DNA from: Pseudomonadota bacterium | GTDB taxonomy: Bacteria; Pseudomonadota; Alphaproteobacteria; Azospirillales; Azospirillaceae | Direction: 5' to 3' | Assembly: GCA_023416195.1 (NCBI GenBank) | Contig: JAEZID010000384.1 | Location: forward strand, 1-5,682 | DNA: 5,682 nucleotides | Shown here: piece by piece, positions 1 through 5,682 of the stretch | How the letters are laid out: every line of letters starts with the position of its first letter | Numbering within the stretch: the stretch's first letter is position 1 | Notes under the pieces: generated by a model | The model's input: the letters and a program-made list of their open reading frames with translations, nothing else | What the model was told of the DNA's origin: nothing | Databases searched by the model: none | Program-made: the position numbers and the translations under genes

Positions 1-65
1 TCGGCGGCAGAACCCCGGACGAGGCCTACCAGAGCACACCGGACCGGATCAGATTGGCGGCATGA
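1..65 (+). CDS. IS3-family transposase OrfB, C-terminal end (partial)
   Basis: Only about 20 codons remain in the window (frame starting at base 3), ending with TGA at 63-65. The translation begins GGRTPDEAYQSTPD and ends RIRLAA. The 'GRTPDEAY' block is the typical end of the DDE integrase domain of IS3-family OrfB proteins, which usually follows 'YN..RPHxxL', and short tails ending LAA are common there. In the full protein this domain cuts and joins the IS ends. The catalytic residues lie upstream of the window. The stop codon precedes the right inverted repeat by about 35 bp, as expected for this family. The subgroup cannot be fixed from so short a fragment. Confidence 0.75.
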   Translation, partial: GGRTPDEAYQSTPDRIRLAA

Positions 66-98
66 TACGAACCTGAACCAAGCTTATTCCAGCCGCAA

Positions 99-126
99 TT
101 CTGTCCGGGAAACGGGGACCAGCTCA
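99..126 (-). repeat. Right terminal inverted repeat of the IS3-family element
   Basis: Read inward from 126 on the minus strand the sequence is TGAGCTGGTCCCC, then GTTTCCC, then GGACAG. The initial TGA, the CTGGTCCCC block and the GGACA block at this spacing are features I associate with IS3-family ends, such as the IS51 and IS150 subgroups. The partner repeat is off the left edge, so the length of the match is unknown. Confidence 0.7.
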
Positions 127-128
127 CC

Positions 129-497
129 CTCGATGCCAGGTTCCGGGAGCGGCACGGGGCCTACAACCTCGACTACAGCATGAGCGGCGACCGCGACATC
201 GCGCCGGTCAACGCCTGGGACAACGGGGTGCACACCTTCTTCAAGTTCCCCGGCGGCCGCGACATGCCGGCGATCACCATGGTGGGCGAGGACGGCAAGG
301 AGAGCATCGTCAACCGCACCACGCACGGCGCCTCCAACAACACGGTGATGGTCCACAAGGTCAACGCCCGGTGGATGCTTCGCCTCGGCGACCGGGTGCT
401 CGCCGTCTTCAACGAAGGCTTCGATCGGTACGGCGTGGAGAACACCAGCGGCACCAGCTCGCCGGCGGTGAAGCGCGTGATCAGGGAAGGCAAGTGA
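129..497 (+). pseudogene. virB9: virB9 (T4SS outer-membrane core subunit), 5' part removed by IS insertion
   Basis: The open frame from about 129 to TGA 495-497 encodes about 121 residues of a VirB9/TrbG C-terminal domain. Key blocks are YNLDYSMSGDRDIAP, then NGVHTFFKFPGGRDMPAI, GKESIVNR, and WMLRLGDRVLAVFN near the end. In VirB9 this domain is a beta-sandwich that binds the VirB7 lipoprotein and packs around VirB10 in the outer-membrane core complex. Complete VirB9 proteins are roughly 270-300 residues with a signal peptide. Here the signal peptide and N-terminal domain are absent and the frame runs back into the IS terminal repeat and the transposase stop at 63. ATG at 180 is the first in-frame ATG but lies inside the domain and lacks a Shine-Dalgarno, so it is not a natural start. 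The TGA overlaps the virB10 ATG. The missing 5' half may survive on the far side of the IS. The family call is confident; loss of function is inferred. Confidence 0.8.
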
Positions 498-1711
498 TGG
501 TCCGACGGAAGACCGATCACGACGTGGTCGACGCCGGCGCCGAGTTGGAGCGCGCCGAGCAGCGGCGCATTGAGGGCGAGCGCGGCCCGTCGGATATCGG
601 CGCCGAGCGCCGGCGCGCGCCGCCGGGCTCGCGCGCTTTCCTGCTGGTCATCGTCGCCTGCGTGGCGGCGATGACCAGCGTGTTCACCTACAAGGCCATG
701 GCCATGCGCGCCCCAGCAGCGGACGAGGCCGGGGCGAAGCCGGGCCAGACGGTGCGCCAGATCATCCCGGCTCTGACCCCGCGACCGCTCCAGCCGGAGT
801 CCGCTCCCGCGCCCAAGGACGCTCCGGCCGTCGCACCGCCGGCCGCGGAGCCGCAACCGGAACTGCGGCCCGGACCGTCTGCGGAAACCCGCAAGCCGAC
901 CCAATCCAAAACGGAAAAGAGCCCGGAGGAGTTGCTGCGCGAGCGGCGCCTGAAATCCGCGCTGGGCGGCGCCGGCGGCGTGGACTCCGGCCGCGTGGCG
1001 CGGGCCTCCGCGGAAGACGGCGGTCCCGCCGGCTTCATGGGCGGCGGGGGCAGCGGAGGCGGCGACCTGGCCAGCAAGCTGGAGCCGATGCAGCTCAAGA
1101 GCTCAAAGGCCGGCCGCCTGGGCAACCGGGACATGCTGCTGACCCAGGGCACGATGCTGGATTGCGTCCTGGAAACCCGGATGATCACCACCCAGCCGGG
1201 CATGACCACCTGCCACCTGACGCGCGACATCTACTCGGCCAACGGCCGCGTGGTGCTGCTCGACCGGGGCTCGACGATCGTCGGTTTCTACCAGGGCGGC
1301 ATCACCCAGGGGCAGGCGCGCATCTTCGTCCAGTGGCAGCGGGCGGAAACGCCGGCCGGCGTGGTCATCGCGCTGAACTCGCCCGGCACCGGCCCGCTCG
1401 GCGAGGCCGGCGTCGGCGGCACCATCGACACGCATTTCTGGGAGCGGTTCGGCGGCGCGATCATGATCAGCCTGATCGGCGACCTGGGCGACACCGCGTC
1501 GTCCCTCGCCAGCAGCCGGGGAAACGGCAACCAGACGAACACGCTGCAATTCTCGAACACGGCGCAGGGCATGGAGCAGGCCGCGACCGAGGCCCTGCGC
1601 AATTCCATCAACATCTCGCCGACGCTGTACAAGAACCAGGGCGAGCGCGTGGCGATCCTCGTCGCCCGCGATCTCGACTTCAGCGGGGTCTACGCTCTTG
1701 AAACCCGATAG
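497..1711 (+). CDS. virB10: VirB10 envelope-spanning T4SS scaffold protein
   Basis: This 404-residue protein has the full VirB10 architecture. It has a charged cytoplasmic N-terminus (1-46), one transmembrane helix (about 47-65, SRAFLLVIVACVAAM), a Pro/Ala-rich periplasmic stretch (about 91-128), a flexible Gly-rich linker (about 154-189, GFMGGGGSGGGD) and the C-terminal beta-barrel (about 205-400). Landmarks in the barrel are RDMLLTQGTMLDC, the CHLTRDIYS block, LDRGSTIVG and the end motif ARDLDFSGVY. The segment FWERFGGAIMISLIGDLGD (about 314-332) corresponds to the antenna helices that form the outer-membrane pore. VirB10 spans both membranes and transmits energy from the ATPases to open the channel. 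I chose ATG 497 because it overlaps the virB9 stop (TGATG), typical of translational coupling. The frame is open further upstream to 371 only by chance. It looks intact. Its expression may suffer because the upstream gene is broken by an IS. Confidence 0.92.
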   Translation: MVRRKTDHDVVDAGAELERAEQRRIEGERGPSDIGAERRRAPPGSRAFLLVIVACVAAMTSVFTYKAMAMRAPAADEAGAKPGQTVRQIIPALTPRPLQPESAPAPKDAPAVAPPAAEPQPELRPGPSAETRKPTQSKTEKSPEELLRERRLKSALGGAGGVDSGRVARASAEDGGPAGFMGGGGSGGGDLASKLEPMQLKSSKAGRLGNRDMLLTQGTMLDCVLETRMITTQPGMTTCHLTRDIYSANGRVVLLDRGSTIVGFYQGGITQGQARIFVQWQRAETPAGVVIALNSPGTGPLGEAGVGGTIDTHFWERFGGAIMISLIGDLGDTASSLASSRGNGNQTNTLQFSNTAQGMEQAATEALRNSINISPTLYKNQGERVAILVARDLDFSGVYALETR

Positions 1712-2717
1712 CAGGCCCGACACCCGCCCCGGCCGCGACCAGACGGTCCTGCAGCTTCTGCGGCCGCTCGCCCCCTTCCTCGAACGGCCGGACGTCATGG
1801 AGGTGTCGATCAACCGGCCAGGCGAGGTTTGGACCAAGACGTTCCAGGGCTGGTCGAGCGTCAAAGTGCCGGAGCTGACGATGAGCTACCTGCAGTCCCT
1901 GGCGACCGCGATCATCGTCTACAACGGCGTGCCGCCGAAGAGCGTCGTGTCGGTTACCCTGCCCGGCGGTCAGCGCGGCCAGATCGTCACGCCGCCGGCC
2001 TGCCTCCTCGACACGATCTCCTTCTCGCTGCGCAAGCACACGGCGGTCGTCAAGACGCTGGAGGAGCTGGAAACGGAGGGGGCGTTCGACGCCGTCTCCG
2101 ACATGAGTTTCCACAAGCCCACGGCCGCGGAGTGCGCCGACCTCCTGCGCGCTTCGGACATCACGCGGCTGGAGCCCTTCGAGGCCGAACTGCTGACGCT
2201 GAAGCGGGACGGCCGGATGCGCGCGTTCCTGGAAGCCTGCGTGCACCACAAGCGGAACATCATCGTCGCGGGCAAGACCGACTCCGGCAAGACGACCTTT
2301 GCCCACTCGCTGATCGCCAAGGTGCCGACCAGCGAGCGCGTCGTGACGATGGAGGACACCCACGAGCTGCGCATCGAAAGCCACCCCAACCGCGTCCACA
2401 TGCTCTACGGCGAGGGGCCGGGGCGGATATCGGCGACGGCGTGTCTGGAATCCTGCATGCGGATGTCGCCGGACCGGATCTTCCTCGCCGAGTTGAAGGG
2501 GAACGAGACCTGGGACTACGTGTCGTCCCTCAACACCGGCCACCCCGGTTCGGTGACGACGGTCCACGCCGACAGCGCGGTCCTGACCTTCGCCCGGCTG
2601 GCGCAGCTCATCAAGCTGACGCTCTACAGCCGGGTGAACGTGGTCCTGTTCTTCCGGACACGGAAGCTGGTGGAGGTGTTCTACGATCCGATTTTCGCGA
2701 AGGCGAAGCTGGTGTGA
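1698..2717 (+). CDS. virB11: VirB11 secretion ATPase (T4SS traffic ATPase)
   Basis: This 339-residue protein is a VirB11/PulE-type hexameric ATPase that sits at the cytoplasmic face of the T4SS and powers pilus assembly and substrate transfer. The N-terminal domain carries INRPGEVW (about 38-45) and LPGGQRGQIVTPPA (about 88-101). The ATPase domain shows Walker A GKTDSGKT (192-199), the Asp box TMEDTHEL (217-224), Walker B with the catalytic Glu at 265 (RIFLAELKG) and the His box GHPGSVTTVHA (281-291). Length matches the family, usually 330-350. The start is TTG at 1698, overlapping the end of virB10 by 14 bp. No in-frame ATG or GTG lies just upstream, and the first internal ATG (codon 34) would cut into the conserved N-terminal domain. 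The second Walker A variable pair reads TD where TG or TS is commoner, but the essential Gly, Lys and Thr are present, so the enzyme should be active. Confidence 0.93.
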   Translation: MKPDSRPDTRPGRDQTVLQLLRPLAPFLERPDVMEVSINRPGEVWTKTFQGWSSVKVPELTMSYLQSLATAIIVYNGVPPKSVVSVTLPGGQRGQIVTPPACLLDTISFSLRKHTAVVKTLEELETEGAFDAVSDMSFHKPTAAECADLLRASDITRLEPFEAELLTLKRDGRMRAFLEACVHHKRNIIVAGKTDSGKTTFAHSLIAKVPTSERVVTMEDTHELRIESHPNRVHMLYGEGPGRISATACLESCMRMSPDRIFLAELKGNETWDYVSSLNTGHPGSVTTVHADSAVLTFARLAQLIKLTLYSRVNVVLFFRTRKLVEVFYDPIFAKAKLV

Positions 2718-2761
2718 CCAGCTGGAAGGCTTGGGTCCATACAACGATGGCATAGTGGCAA

Positions 2762-2781
2762 GAGGGCACGCGCTTGCCCTC
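2762..2781 (+). terminator. Weak terminator-like hairpin after virB11
   Basis: A perfect 7-bp stem pairs 2762-2768 (gagggca) with 2775-2781 (tgccctc) around a 6-base loop. It lies about 45 bp after the virB11 stop and 30 bp before the next promoter, where a terminator would be useful. No T-run follows, so it is not a textbook intrinsic terminator. An alternative pairing (gcaag with cttgc, 2758-2762 with 2773-2777) competes with it. Confidence 0.35.
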
Positions 2782-2810
2782 ACTGCAGCGTCGGCGCGCG
2801 TGCGGCAGAC

Positions 2811-2840
2811 TTGACGTAATGACACACGTCATTACATATT
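2811..2840 (+). promoter_or_regulatory. Predicted sigma-70-type promoter of the toxin-antitoxin operon
   Basis: A -35 box TTGACG (2811-2816, 5 of 6 matches) is followed after 18 bp by CATATT (2835-2840, 4 of 6 matches) as the -10. Transcription would begin near 2847, leaving a short leader with a GGAGG ribosome site at 2856-2860, five bases before the antitoxin ATG. This stretch is visibly more AT-rich than its surroundings. The boxes were matched by eye only. Confidence 0.55.
2816..2835. promoter_or_regulatory. Palindromic operator in the TA promoter
   Basis: A perfect inverted repeat: gtaatgac (2816-2823), spacer acac, gtcattac (2828-2835). It fills the spacer between the predicted -35 and -10 boxes and touches both, so a bound dimer would block RNA polymerase. 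AbrB/MazE-type antitoxins, alone or complexed with their toxin, usually repress their own promoter through such sites. The palindrome is seen directly; its binding partner is inferred. Confidence 0.65.
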
Positions 2841-2865
2841 GTGGTGGCACAGCGCGGAGGTTCCC

Positions 2866-3090
2866 ATGCACACGACCAAGCTGACCAAGGTCGGCAACTC
2901 CACCGGGCTCACCCTGCCGCGCGACGTTCTGGCCGCGGCCGATCTCCAGCGCGGCGACGAAGTGGCGGTCGAGGTGCGGGACGGTCGCATCGAGATCTCG
3001 AAGGCCGGCGACACCTACAATCACGCCATGGACATCGGTCGCCGGTTCTCCGCGCGCTATCGCCGCACCATGGAGATCCTGTCCAAGTAG
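2866..3090 (+). CDS. AbrB/MazE/SpoVT-fold antitoxin paired with a Doc toxin
   Basis: A 74-residue protein. Residues about 4-46 form the swapped-hairpin AbrB/SpoVT DNA-binding domain: KLTKVGNSTGLTLPRDVL, then LQRGDEVAVEVRDGRIEI. This is the N-terminal fold of MazE and VapB-type antitoxins. The C-terminal segment (about 50-74, YNHAMDIGRRFSARYRRTME) is predicted helical and Arg-rich and is the likely toxin-binding tail. It would bind and neutralise the Doc toxin encoded 6 bp downstream, and repress the operon through the palindrome at 2816-2835. ATG 2866 is chosen because GGAGG lies 5 bases upstream. An in-frame TTG at 2839 would fall within or before the promoter -10 and is rejected. Classic phage P1 Doc is neutralised by Phd, an unrelated fold, so this is a hybrid pairing. 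I see no (S/T)xxxE(G/N) inhibitory motif of the FicA type. The family is clear; the partnership is inferred from position. Confidence 0.85.
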   Translation: MHTTKLTKVGNSTGLTLPRDVLAAADLQRGDEVAVEVRDGRIEISKAGDTYNHAMDIGRRFSARYRRTMEILSK

Positions 3091-3096
3091 CCGGCC

Positions 3097-3525
3097 ATGG
3101 ACCAACCGACCATCCAAGGGCGCCCCTACGTCAACCCACCGCTCCAGGCGGTGTTGGACCTGCATGGGGAACTGCTGGCGGAGCACGGCGGTGCTGCCGG
3201 TATTCGTGACATGGGTGCACTGGAAGCGTCCCTCGCCCGCCCGTACCAGCTCATCGCTTACGACGATGACCGGCTGACGATCTTCGACTTGGCGGCTGCG
3301 GTCTGCGCCAGCATCTGCCGCAATCATCCCTTCGTGGACGGCAACAAGCGCGCCGCCTTCGTTGCGCTCGGCCTTTGCCTGGGCTTGAACGGCTTCGAAC
3401 TGGATGCCGCCGAACGCGAAGCCGCCGACACCATCCTGGCGCTCGCCGCCGGCACCCTGAGCGAGGAAGCGTTCCGCAACTGGGTTGCCGACCACGCCTA
3501 CGACATCGCCGAGACCGAATCGTAA
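3097..3525 (+). CDS. doc: Doc-like (death-on-curing) Fic-family toxin
   Basis: A 142-residue Fic/Doc protein. The family signature HPFVDGNKRAAF is at 77-88, giving H77, F79, D81, N83, K84 and R85. Upstream blocks GGAAGIRDMGALEASLARP (about 31-49) and downstream LNGFEL (97-102) are typical of Doc toxins. Phage P1 Doc phosphorylates EF-Tu and halts translation. In Doc the second Gly of the adenylylating Fic motif (GNGRxxR) is replaced by Lys and the second Arg is missing. Both are true here (GNKR, then AAF), which favours kinase over AMP-transfer activity. The ATG lies 6 bp after the antitoxin stop with no good ribosome site, so translation is probably coupled to the antitoxin and kept low. The gene is full length with no lesion. 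In this setting it likely stabilises the element by post-segregational killing; its target is inferred from the family. Confidence 0.9.
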   Translation: MDQPTIQGRPYVNPPLQAVLDLHGELLAEHGGAAGIRDMGALEASLARPYQLIAYDDDRLTIFDLAAAVCASICRNHPFVDGNKRAAFVALGLCLGLNGFELDAAEREAADTILALAAGTLSEEAFRNWVADHAYDIAETES

Positions 3526-3550
3526 TCGAGCATTGGAGGAACTCCGCCCA

Positions 3551-3582
3551 GGCAAATCCGCCGTGGATGTCACGGTGATGCC
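3551..3582. terminator. Hairpin between the convergent doc and relaxase genes
   Basis: The gap 3526-3607 separates doc from the end of the minus-strand relaxase gene. Within it, cgccgtg (3559-3565) pairs with cacggtg (3571-3577, one G-U) around a 5-base loop. An outer ggca (3551-3554) pairs with tgcc (3579-3582). Its place between convergent genes suits a two-way terminator, but neither side has a T-run, so this is tentative. Confidence 0.35.
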
Positions 3583-3607
3583 TGAACGTATAGACACGCG
3601 CAGATAT

Positions 3608-5682
3608 TCAGCCTCCCACTTCGCGTCTTCGTCCTTTCTCCTTATTCCCTCCTTGACGGCCCTGCTCCCGCGATTGCGCTGCGTCCACAGTTCGCTCCCG
3701 CATCCTTTCATGCAGCGTCCGCCGTGTACGGTCACCGGTGAGTCCTCCATGCTCACGCGCGAGATCCAGCGCCGCGTGCTTGATGGTTTCCCACATGATC
3801 GCGGCCGGCAGCGTCTTCGCGCTGTTCGTGTAGATCCGCGCCTCATGACGGGCGCGCGAGATGGCCACGTAATACACATCCTTCGCCGTGGTCCGGCTCT
3901 CGGCGTGGGCGTCGATCAGCACGCGGTCGGCGGTGAGGCCCTGGCTGCTGTGCACCGTCGTCGCGTAGGCGTGATCGAGGTGCAACGGCCTGTCGGCCGT
4001 CAGTTCCACCCGCCGCGCCCCGTTGCCGAGGGTGACGCGGTCCCGGGTGACGACCTCGACCCGGAAGCGGTCACCGTTGGCCACGTCCAGTTCGGCGTTG
4101 TTGCGCGTGATCCGCACCCTGTCGCCGACCGACAGCTCGGCCCGCTGGTGCTGGTACACTGACAGCTTGGTGGCGAGCCGCGGGCTGAAGGCGATGGTCT
4201 CGCCCTCCGGCGCAACGCGGCCGGGCACAGGCGATGCCTCCCGCTCCTCCGTCATGCGGCGCACCACGAGGCGGTTGCCCGGCCCGGTGTCCTCCACCCG
4301 GTACAGCGCACCGCGCTTCATGCCAAGGCGTTGGTAATCCTGCTCCGGCTGGATCACGTCGCCGATATGGTAAGTCTTCGAATGCCGGCGCTCGGCCTGG
4401 GTCGTGTCGCGCCGGACGAGGGTGTCGTACTCCAGCCCCTTGCCGGCCACGCCCAGCCCCTCCCGCACCATGCGGTTGAGGTCGCGGCGGGCCTCGTTGG
4501 TGCCCGAGACGATGATCGTCCGGTCGCGGTCCGGCGGGCTCAGCGCGGTGTAGTCGCGGGCGATGGCGGCGCGGCGCGCGCTGTGGTCGGCGATCTCGAT
4601 TACGGCCCCGATCCGCGCGAGCGAGGCGCCGGTCTGACCCACGGCGGCCAGTTCCACCGCCTTTTTCAACTCGGGGTTCTTCTGGCGCTGGATCTCGGCC
4701 ATGGCGGCGGTGCTCATGCCGGCAACCTGGAGCTGGTCGAAGGGCCGGCCGGCCTCGATGGCCTTGGTCTGCGCGGTGTCCCCCATCAGCACGACGCGCG
4801 CGCCGGCCTTCTCCGCGATCCTCAGCACTTGCTCCATCTGCCGCGCCGGGACCACGCCGGCTTCGTCAATCACCAGCACGGTGCGCACGTCGATCCGCTT
4901 GTCCTTGGCCTTGAGGAAGGAAGCGAGCGTGTTCACCTCGACGTTCAGCGCCTGCAGCGCCTTCACCTGGCTGCCGTAGGGGGCGAGCGCGCGAACCCGG
5001 TAGCCTTCCTGTTCGATCATCCCCTTGGCGGTGTCGAGCATGTGGCTCTTGCCGGTGCCGGCGAAGCCCTGCACGCCCACCACCCGGTTGCCGGTCGTCA
5101 GCATCAGCTCGGCTGCCGCGCGCTGCCCGCTGTTGAGCGTCGTCGCGTCCAAGCGGGACCGGGCAGACTCGGCCACCAGCACGGGAGCGACCTGCCCGCG
5201 GCCGTCGCGCTCGATGCGCAGGATCGTCGCCTCGCGCTCCCGCGCGACCTGGGTGGTGTAGCGGGCCTCGACCGGGACAAGGCCGCCGGCCCGGATGGCG
5301 GTGTCCACGCGCTCCCGCGCGGCCGGCCGGTCCAGGCCGCGCCCGGTAAGATCGGCGATCCACGCCAGCCGGGTCTTGGCCCGGCGCCGGTCCCACCGCG
5401 TCACCGGCCGGCCGGTAGAGCGGGCTTTCGCGGATCAGCGCGCCGCGCTCGGTCTGCCGCTTCAGCTCCGCCTGCACGTCGGCCAGGCGCACGGTGCCGA
5501 CGCCGTGGCGCATGGCCGTGTCGATCAGCTCGCGCTCGGTGACGACGGCCTGCCGCTCGGTCAGGTGGTTCACGGCGTAGCGCAGCGCGCGCTTGGCCGC
5601 CTCCTCCGCCGGGACGAGGCGGGCGGGGTCGTCGCGGTCGGCGGCGGGCCGCTTCCGGCCGGTCTCGTCGACGGCCCAGTCC
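3608..5682 (-). pseudogene. MobF (TraA/TrwC-like) relaxase-helicase, frameshifted and cut by the window edge
   Basis: MobF proteins nick the transfer origin with an N-terminal relaxase and unwind DNA with a C-terminal SF1 (RecD/TraI-type) helicase. The relaxase catalytic part lies past the right edge. From 5681 leftward one frame reads DWAVDETG, then YAVNHLTERQAVVTE and ends in frame near SPLYRPA. At the (CCGG)3 repeat (5404-5415) homology moves to another frame, which runs 598 codons from GTG 5404 to the stop at 3608-3610. That frame carries motif I GFAGTGKS (113-120), motif II VLVIDEAG (176-183), motif III GDTAQ (208-212), motif V TVHSSQG (483-489) and motif VI VAISRAR (513-519), so the helicase is complete. 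The tail (about 560-598) is Arg-rich and probably disordered. Removing one CCGG joins the frames as SPLYRPVTRWDRR. Without that, the upstream frame runs on with unrelated sequence to a stop at 4866. GTG 5404 might start a separate helicase, but I see no ribosome site. A sequencing error is an alternative. Confidence 0.85.
5404..5415. repeat. (CCGG)3 tandem repeat at the relaxase frameshift
   Basis: Three perfect tandem copies of CCGG lie where the coding frame of the minus-strand relaxase gene changes. Two copies give a single continuous reading frame; three copies shift it by one base. A 4-bp duplication by replication slippage is the simplest explanation. Confidence 0.8.

Larger units (their letters stand above)
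1..126 (+). mobile_element. Right end of an IS3-family insertion sequence
   Basis: Two independent signals mark the end of an IS. First, the frame at 3-65 encodes a transposase tail of the IS3 OrfB type (GGRTPDEAY near its start, then stop). Second, a terminal inverted repeat ends at 126. Read from 126 on the minus strand it begins TGAGCTGGTCCCC and continues to GGACAG at about 101, which fits the IS3-family terminal pattern TGNNCTGNCCCC...GGACA. IS3 elements normally duplicate 3 or sometimes 4 bp of target, so CCC or CCCT at 127 would be the right copy. The left end lies outside the window, so the duplication cannot be checked. Coding sequence for VirB9 resumes right after the repeat, so the IS has interrupted that gene. 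The exact boundary is accurate to a base or two. Confidence 0.8.

Noticed and set aside
371..496. Upstream extension of virB10 to ATG 371
   Set aside because: It would overlap virB9 by 127 bases and encodes an Arg-rich stretch unlike VirB10. ATG 497 at the virB9 stop is the natural start.
180..497. virB9 remnant as a complete small gene starting at ATG 180
   Set aside because: VirB9-like sequence continues upstream of 180 to the IS end, the ATG has no Shine-Dalgarno, and it lies inside the conserved domain.
1680..2825. Minus-strand open frame of 381 codons over virB11
   Set aside because: It is antisense to a clear VirB11 ATPase and shows only low-complexity, Arg-rich sequence.
2839..2865. 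TTG 2839 as the antitoxin start
   Set aside because: It overlaps the predicted -10 box and lacks a ribosome site, whereas ATG 2866 follows GGAGG at proper spacing.
2718..3607. Transfer origin (oriT) near the relaxase gene
   Set aside because: The two non-coding gaps hold only the TA promoter with its palindrome and simple hairpins. An oriT would more likely lie beyond the relaxase start, outside the window.
2611..3879. Minus-strand open frame of 422 codons across the TA module
   Set aside because: It crosses the antitoxin, toxin and the promoter region in antisense and has no family features.
5404..5415. Programmed ribosomal frameshift at the CCGG repeat
   Set aside because: There is no slippery heptamer, A- or T-run or Shine-Dalgarno-like stimulator. 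A tandem-repeat duplication explains the shift more simply.
4331..5542. Long plus-strand open frame of 403 codons
   Set aside because: It lies antisense to the helicase, which has all family motifs. Its product is rich in Arg, His, Gly and Ala with no recognisable domain, as expected of a shadow frame in GC-rich DNA.

Overview
The window looks like a piece of a conjugative plasmid or integrative element from a high-GC alphaproteobacterium, perhaps Azospirillum/Rhodospirillales-like. That placement rests on GC-rich codon use and on recall of similar proteins, not on a search. It holds the end of a virB-type type IV secretion (T4SS) operon, a small toxin-antitoxin (TA) module, and a MobF-type relaxase/helicase gene on the opposite strand.

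Layout. Positions 1-126 are the right end of an IS3-family insertion sequence: the last codons of its OrfB transposase and a terminal inverted repeat ending at 126. The IS sits inside virB9, of which only the C-terminal domain remains (about 129-497). It is followed by intact virB10 (497-1711) and virB11 (1698-2717), both joined to their upstream gene by short overlaps. From 2718 to 2865 lies a non-coding stretch with a weak terminator-like hairpin and then a promoter whose -35/-10 spacer holds a perfect 8-bp inverted repeat. This promoter drives an AbrB/SpoVT-fold antitoxin (2866-3090) and a Doc/Fic toxin (3097-3525). A convergent gap (3526-3607) contains a hairpin. The rest (3608-5682, minus strand) is a TraA/TrwC-like gene that encodes the end of the relaxase part and the whole SF1 helicase, and continues past the right edge.

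How the parts relate. VirB9, VirB10 and VirB11 would form the outer-membrane core, the envelope-spanning scaffold and the cytoplasmic ATPase of the mating channel. The relaxase/helicase would nick, unwind and pilot the DNA. Both sides of this machinery appear damaged: virB9 by the IS, and the relaxase by a frameshift at a (CCGG)3 tandem repeat, where removing one unit restores one continuous frame. The TA module between them is intact and has its own promoter. The picture is an element whose transfer functions are decaying while its addiction module persists. The TA pair is itself notable because it joins an AbrB-type antitoxin, not Phd, to a Doc toxin.
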